Assembly: GCF_040538665.1 (NCBI RefSeq)
Contig: NZ_JBEWXT010000001.1
Coordinates: 1,886,501-1,950,500, forward strand
DNA from: Aureibaculum sp. 2308TA14-22
GTDB lineage: Bacteria > Bacteroidota > Bacteroidia > Flavobacteriales > Flavobacteriaceae
Direction: 5' to 3'
Length of the DNA: 64,000 nucleotides
Shown: positions 59,924-64,000 of the stretch, one piece after another
How positions within the stretch are numbered: position 1 is the stretch's first letter
Layout of the letters: the number at the start of each line of letters is the position of its first letter
The notes under the pieces: generated by a model
The model's input: only the letters and a program-made list of their open reading frames with translations
What the model was told of the DNA's origin: nothing
Database searches by the model: none
Program-made: the position numbers and the translations under genes

Positions 59924-60367
59924 TTAATGTTTACCGTCGTCAAATACTTGAATGGTAACTTCTTTTTCTATTAAGTCTGTAAATTTACCTCTATATCGTG
60001 TTGCTTTAACCAAATGATTATCAATCCAATGGTAATTACCACCTCTTGGTTTGCCCATTAATAAACTATGGTATTTAAAACCATTAGCAGCTAACCATCT
60101 TTCCGTGTAATCTCTATGCTCTTCTGTTCTTGATGTGAAAAAACAGATAATATGACCCTCGTCATACCATCTATTCAATGTGTCTAACGCATCAGGATAT
60201 ACCTCGGCAGTAAGCATACGTTCAGGTTCTTCATTCGGTATGTCATCACAAACAGTCCCATCTATATCAATAAGGTAATTTTTAACTCCCTTTGGTAATT
60301 CAGGGCTTAACAAATTGCCTTCTTTGTCTCTTAATTCGTGTAGTTCTTTGTCAAATTTACTCTTCAT
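59924..60367 (-). CDS. HAD-superfamily phosphatase-like protein
   Basis: A 147-residue HAD-fold protein. The nucleophile is in YLIDIDGTVCDD (D34 and D36), the second motif in CFFTSRTEEHRDY, and the later motif is YHWIDNHLV. The family hydrolyses phosphate esters. In Flavobacteriia this small protein is sometimes annotated as phosphoheptose isomerase, which the motifs do not support. Its first 11 bases overlap the stop of the 434-residue Fe-S subunit gene, and it sits between the two Fe-S subunit genes. Confidence 0.75.
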   Translation of the reverse strand: MKSKFDKELHELRDKEGNLLSPELPKGVKNYLIDIDGTVCDDIPNEEPERMLTAEVYPDALDTLNRWYDEGHIICFFTSRTEEHRDYTERWLAANGFKYHSLLMGKPRGGNYHWIDNHLVKATRYRGKFTDLIEKEVTIQVFDDGKH

Positions 60368-61661
60368 TTTTCCAGTTTAATCTATCTAATTGGTTATACT
60401 GCCATGGTGCAGCGTTATTTTCTATATTGGTCATCATCATATTCAATTCTTGAGGTGCAGCTGATTTTTCCATTACTAAAAATCGTCGCATATCCATAAT
60501 TATGGATAAAGGATCTATATTTACAGGGCATTCCTCTACACATGCATTACAACTAGTACATGCCCACAATTCTTCATTAGAAATTGTAGTAAATAAATTC
60601 TTATCGTCTGATTTAAACTCACCATTTACATCAATATTTTTCCCTACTTCTTCTGCTCTATCTCTCGTTTTCATCATAATCGCTCTTGGCGATAACTCTT
60701 TCCCTGTAATATTAGCAGGACAAACAGATGTACATCTACCACATTCAGTACACGTATAAGCATTCATTAATTGTACCCAATTCAAATCAAAAACATCTTC
60801 AGCTCCGAATTTTTCTGGCATACTATCGGTATCACTTTCGGCAGGAGCAGCATAAGGATCTGCACTCGGATCTAACATCATTTTAACCTCGTCTGTAACC
60901 GATTGTAAGTTATCAAATTTTCCTAAAGGATTCAAATTTGCGTAGTACGTATTTGGAAAAGCCAATAGAATATGTAAATGCTTAGAATAATATAGATAAT
61001 TTAAGAACACCAAAATACCCGCTATATGCAACCACCAAGCAGTTCGCTCAATAATATGAAGCGTTTCTGGATTGATGCCGCTAAACCAAGGTGCTATAAA
61101 TTGACTAATTGTATTACCCGAATTGGCTTGTTGAAAAGTTGTATCTGTAGCATTCATGATTAAAAACAGAACCATTAATACCATTTCGAAATACAAAATG
61201 TACAAGGCATCGTTTTTAGGGAAGCCTTTCATTTCTTTATTCCAGAATCTGGGAATACGAAGTACCATTCTGCGAATCCAAAAAATAATAACCGAAATCA
61301 AAACCAGAACAGCTAAAACCTCAAAACTTCCAATTAAAAAACCATAAAAACCGCCTAAAAAGGACAACACTCTGTGCGTACCGAAAAGTCCATCAATAAT
61401 AATTTCTAATACTTCTATATTGATGATGATAAAACCAACATAAACTATAACATGAAGTAAACCCGATATAGGGCGTCTGACCATTTTAGATTGCCCTAAG
61501 GCAATATTTATCATATTCTTTAGGCGTAAACTTGGATTATCTGTCCTATCAACAGCTTTACCTAATTTAATATTACGAATTAGTTTCTTTATGTTTTTAG
61601 TAAAAAAACCAATCCCAATAATTAATAAAATGGCAAATAATATGTTAGGGATGTATTGCAC
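60357..61661 (-). CDS. Membrane Fe-S subunit with two [4Fe-4S] ferredoxin motifs (HdrDE-like)
   Basis: A 434-residue protein. About six N-terminal helices (about 3-240) resemble the cytochrome-b-type domain of nitrate reductase gamma or HdrE, with His in SGLLHVIVY and WWLHIAGIL. The last 135 residues carry two cluster motifs, CTECGRCTSVCPANITGKEL and CTSCNACVEECPVNIDPLSI. It probably takes electrons from menaquinol or feeds them to it and passes them to the CCG subunit. The start codon is GTG at 61661. No ATG is nearby in the frame. Confidence 0.85.
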   Translation of the reverse strand: MQYIPNILFAILLIIGIGFFTKNIKKLIRNIKLGKAVDRTDNPSLRLKNMINIALGQSKMVRRPISGLLHVIVYVGFIIINIEVLEIIIDGLFGTHRVLSFLGGFYGFLIGSFEVLAVLVLISVIIFWIRRMVLRIPRFWNKEMKGFPKNDALYILYFEMVLMVLFLIMNATDTTFQQANSGNTISQFIAPWFSGINPETLHIIERTAWWLHIAGILVFLNYLYYSKHLHILLAFPNTYYANLNPLGKFDNLQSVTDEVKMMLDPSADPYAAPAESDTDSMPEKFGAEDVFDLNWVQLMNAYTCTECGRCTSVCPANITGKELSPRAIMMKTRDRAEEVGKNIDVNGEFKSDDKNLFTTISNEELWACTSCNACVEECPVNIDPLSIIMDMRRFLVMEKSAAPQELNMMMTNIENNAAPWQYNQLDRLNWKNEE

Positions 61662-61974
61662 TTAGGTGGTAATGTTGTTTTATATAATTCAGTTTTTTGG
61701 TTAAAATGTCAAAAAAACAAGTGCAAAAGTTCAATAACATTGGTATCTTAAAACACCAAATTTTAAGATTAATGTACTGAATATCAATATTTTAAATATT
61801 GATTGCTCATGTATTCAACACAAAGTAAAACTAACGAATAATATTTATGATATTTGGTTTACAACCAATTAGTTATTAACCATACGTTAATAACTTTTGA
61901 GATAAAAAAATTGAAGTATCTATTAAGTAAAAAAATGGACAAGCTTTTTTAATCGAAAAAAATAGAAGTAAAAC
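61662..61974. other. Intergenic region with three perfect 9-bp hairpins
   Basis: A 313-base AT-rich gap between the Fe-S gene start and the MlaD gene end, both on the minus strand. Three perfect stems occur in about 150 bases: ATCTTAAAA/TTTTAAGAT (61745-61769), ATCAATATT/AATATTGAT (61783-61803) and GTTATTAAC/GTTAATAAC (61872-61894), with loops of 7, 3 and 5 bases. No T-run marks a clear intrinsic terminator. No open frame of convincing size is present, and I could not place a promoter for the Fe-S gene with confidence. Confidence 0.5.
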
Positions 61975-62931
61975 TTATTGCTCTTTAATTTCCTCTTCTT
62001 CCGGTTTGTATGCCTTCGCTTTTTTTCCAAATAATGAAAAATGAACAAATCGTTTTGGGTTTACTTTTAATTCGTATAGCAATTCTTCCATTTCTTTTGA
62101 AGCTGCTTCAAGGTTGTCATATAACCCTTCGTCTTTTAACAATTTACCGATAGTTCCATCTCCTTCTTCAATAGTGGCTAAGATGCCATTAAATTTGTCA
62201 ATTGTACCTTGTAATCTTTGAACGGTTTGTTTTATTTGGGATTGATTCAACGAATCTGTCAAACTAACCAAGTTGTGCGAAGCCGTTGTAGCATTTGTCA
62301 AAATAGAATCAACTTTCCCATTTTCCGCCAGCATACTATTTAATGACTTCGAAGCTGATTTAAAGGTAGATAATGTGGTATTTAATGAAGCAATAGCTTC
62401 TCTTAAATTACCTTGTGTTTTTTGATCAAATATTGCATTAAAGCCAACCAACAATGTGTCTGTATTGGTTAAAAAACTGGTAACTTTAGATTGTAATGGT
62501 GCAATTTGATCGTTAATTGCTCCTAAAATACCCATTTCAATCTTTCCGTTTAAGGTATCACCAGAAACTGCATTATTACCATCAAAAGCTGGAAGAATTT
62601 TTATAGACTTGCCGCTTATAAAATCTGGACTATAAATTTCGGCAATACTATTTTTAGTAAATTTAAAATCGTTCTCCAGAGAAAAATTTACAACAAGTAC
62701 ACCTACTTTTTTAGGGTGAAAAAAAATTTTGTTAACCACACCCACTTTTAAACCATTAATGGTTACGGGTGCTGACACAGAAAGTCCTTGAACGTTTTCA
62801 TATTCTACATAAAAATTTCTACCCGACTCAAAAAGGTTAGATCCTTTTATAAAATTAAAACCCCAAATAAAAACTGCAATGGTTAGTACTGCAATAATTC
62901 CCGTTTTTAATTCTCTAGAGATTTTTGCCAT
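61975..62931 (-). CDS. MlaD-family lipid transport protein
   Basis: A 318-residue protein with an N-terminal anchor (TGIIAVLTIAVFIWGFNFIK, about 10-29), one MCE/MlaD domain (about 36-115: GLSVSAPVTINGLKVGVVNK and VNFSLENDFKF), then a long helical, Ser/Thr/Asn-rich region with coiled-coil traits (about 140-260) and a Lys/Glu-rich end. MlaD binds phospholipid and, with MlaE/MlaF, moves it between membranes. It is likely transcribed with the amidase gene upstream (70 bases). MlaE/F genes are not in the window. Confidence 0.88.
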   Translation of the reverse strand: MAKISRELKTGIIAVLTIAVFIWGFNFIKGSNLFESGRNFYVEYENVQGLSVSAPVTINGLKVGVVNKIFFHPKKVGVLVVNFSLENDFKFTKNSIAEIYSPDFISGKSIKILPAFDGNNAVSGDTLNGKIEMGILGAINDQIAPLQSKVTSFLTNTDTLLVGFNAIFDQKTQGNLREAIASLNTTLSTFKSASKSLNSMLAENGKVDSILTNATTASHNLVSLTDSLNQSQIKQTVQRLQGTIDKFNGILATIEEGDGTIGKLLKDEGLYDNLEAASKEMEELLYELKVNPKRFVHFSLFGKKAKAYKPEEEEIKEQ

Positions 62932-63001
62932 AAGTTATTTAATAAGTAGCAATATTACTAATTATTTCCGTGAGTAGAAAGTTAAGTTTTAAATCTGTTA
63001 A

Positions 63002-64000
63002 TTACTTTGAAGTTAGTGCATCTTTTACCGAAATCTTTTTTTCGTTTTTAAAGGCTACAACAAAAGCCCCTTTATATCCTTTAGATTTTGCTTCTTTTTG
63101 AAATTCTTTTACCTTATTGTAATCAGAAGTTTTACCATAGTAGTATTTATGGTGGGCACCTACCCTAACACGTTCAATTCCTTTTAAGCCTTTAAAGTTA
63201 TACGACGCAGTTTTTAATTTTTTTGTACTTGACGCAATTTGTACTTTAAAGTCTACACCTTTAACAATTCTGGTTTTTGGTTTAATGTCCTTTTTTGGTT
63301 TCTCTTTGGGTTTAACATCAACTACCACATTTGCATCATACTGTTTTTTATACGTTTTAATGGCTTTGTATATTGACTTTGCCATTTCTTGCTGTCCTTT
63401 TTTAGAGTTCAGGTAAGCTCCTTCCGTTTTATTGGTTAAAAAACCTGTTTCAACTAAAACGCTTGGCATAAATGTATTTCTAAGTACCAAAAAACCCGCT
63501 TGCTTTACCAATCTATCTTTTCGTTTTAAATCACTAACCATATTAGACTGAATTAAACTTGCTAAAGCCAAACTCTGATCTAAATATTCTTCTTGCATTA
63601 ACGTTAATCCGATAACAGATTCTGGTGAATTAGGGTCAAAACCGCCATAATTTTCCTTGTAATTGTCTTCCAATAAAATTACGGAGTTCTCTTTTTTTGC
63701 TATTTCAAAATTCCTGTCATTTTCGTGCAGACCCAATACAAATGTACCAGCACCATGAACACTTGATTTGCCAAAAGCATCACAATGTATGGAAACAAAC
63801 AAATCTGCTTTTGATTTTTGTGCTATTGCTCCTCTTTCGTGCAATTCAATAAAAGTATCATCATCACGTGTATATATTACTTCAATACTTTTATCGGCTT
63901 CCAATAATTTACCGACCTCTAACGCAATTTTTAATACAATATCCTTTTCAAAATAGCCGTTTCCTAAATTTCCTGGGTCAGTTCCACCATGTCCAGCATC
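63002..64000 (-). CDS. N-acetylmuramoyl-L-alanine amidase with SPOR domain (5' end outside window)
   Basis: The frame runs off the window at base 64000; 332 codons are visible and the start lies beyond. The visible part opens with DAGHGGTDPGN, the first zinc-His motif of Amidase_3. E (in YFEKDIVLK) and VSIHCDAFG supply the other zinc ligands, and VETGFLTNKTEGAYL supplies the catalytic Glu. A linker rich in Lys/Pro leads to a SPOR domain (VDFKVQIASSTKKLKTASYN) that would target the enzyme to septal peptidoglycan. It splits daughter cells by removing stem peptides. It lies upstream of the MlaD gene on the same strand. Confidence 0.9.
   Translation of the reverse strand, partial: DAGHGGTDPGNLGNGYFEKDIVLKIALEVGKLLEADKSIEVIYTRDDDTFIELHERGAIAQKSKADLFVSIHCDAFGKSSVHGAGTFVLGLHENDRNFEIAKKENSVILLEDNYKENYGGFDPNSPESVIGLTLMQEEYLDQSLALASLIQSNMVSDLKRKDRLVKQAGFLVLRNTFMPSVLVETGFLTNKTEGAYLNSKKGQQEMAKSIYKAIKTYKKQYDANVVVDVKPKEKPKKDIKPKTRIVKGVDFKVQIASSTKKLKTASYNFKGLKGIERVRVGAHHKYYYGKTSDYNKVKEFQKEAKSKGYKGAFVVAFKNEKKISVKDALTSK

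Overview
The window is 64 kb of low-GC (roughly one-third G+C) chromosomal DNA from a member of the Bacteroidota, almost certainly the class Flavobacteriia. The evidence is the set of lineage-typical families (DUF4249 lipoproteins, STN/carboxypeptidase-regulatory TonB receptors, MG2-plug proteins, DUF2795, DUF4126, a SecA of about 1,110 residues), GlmM, MenA/C/E menaquinone genes, and promoters of the Bacteroidota type (TAnnTTTG at -7, sometimes with TTG at -33). The genus cannot be decided from the sequence alone. There is no CRISPR array, transposase, prophage or rRNA operon. One tRNA gene (Arg, anticodon CCT) is present.

Layout. 1-5994 (+): the end of an FAD-dependent oxidoreductase, an AraC-type regulator, then a closely spaced run coding for a two-domain lipoprotein, a ferric-reductase-like bis-haem flavocytochrome, an unknown helical protein, an HdeD-like membrane protein, a cytochrome b561 and a small membrane protein. 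This looks like one operon for membrane electron transfer. 6041-14750: accessory genes (bestrophin channel, nucleotide-pyrophosphatase-like lipoprotein, serine hydrolase, FG-GAP/propeller protein, then short-chain dehydrogenase, membrane protein and AraC regulator). They are bounded by three degenerate copies of a modular intergenic repeat.

14759-37718: mainly housekeeping genes: priA, a secreted basic repeat protein behind a clear sigma-54 promoter, rhomboid protease, a lipid A-type acyltransferase, class V aminotransferase plus glmM, the ychF-tgt-lptF/G-eamA run, a large MG2/plug surface protein, ferredoxin and acyl-CoA reductase (divergent), folE and hisS (the latter with an extra internal segment of about 119 residues), DUF4126, a cobalamin adenosyltransferase and DUF2795. 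A nested, perfectly paired hairpin sits at 36561-36637.

37886-49095: secA, then a surface-protein block: secreted unknown, STN-TonB receptor, DUF4249 lipoprotein, MG2 protein, and a second, recently duplicated DUF4249 gene that still carries a vestige of the next gene's start. 49139-58443: menE, CPBP protease, menC, tRNA-Arg, a VOC protein, an SRPBCC protein, an MBL-fold hydrolase, a copper-type TonB receptor operon and menA, so the quinone genes are interrupted by the metal operon. 58472-64000: SPOR protein, a two-subunit HdrD-like Fe-S redox module with an HAD phosphatase between its genes, an MlaD-family lipid transport protein and the C-terminal part of an N-acetylmuramoyl-L-alanine amidase.

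Nothing in the window is a proven new system. The best candidates are the A-B-C modular repeat family flanking the dehydrogenase/AraC cassette, the six-gene membrane redox operon, the barrel-less MG2-plug proteins with DUF4249 partners, the HisRS insertion and the nested hairpin RNA element.
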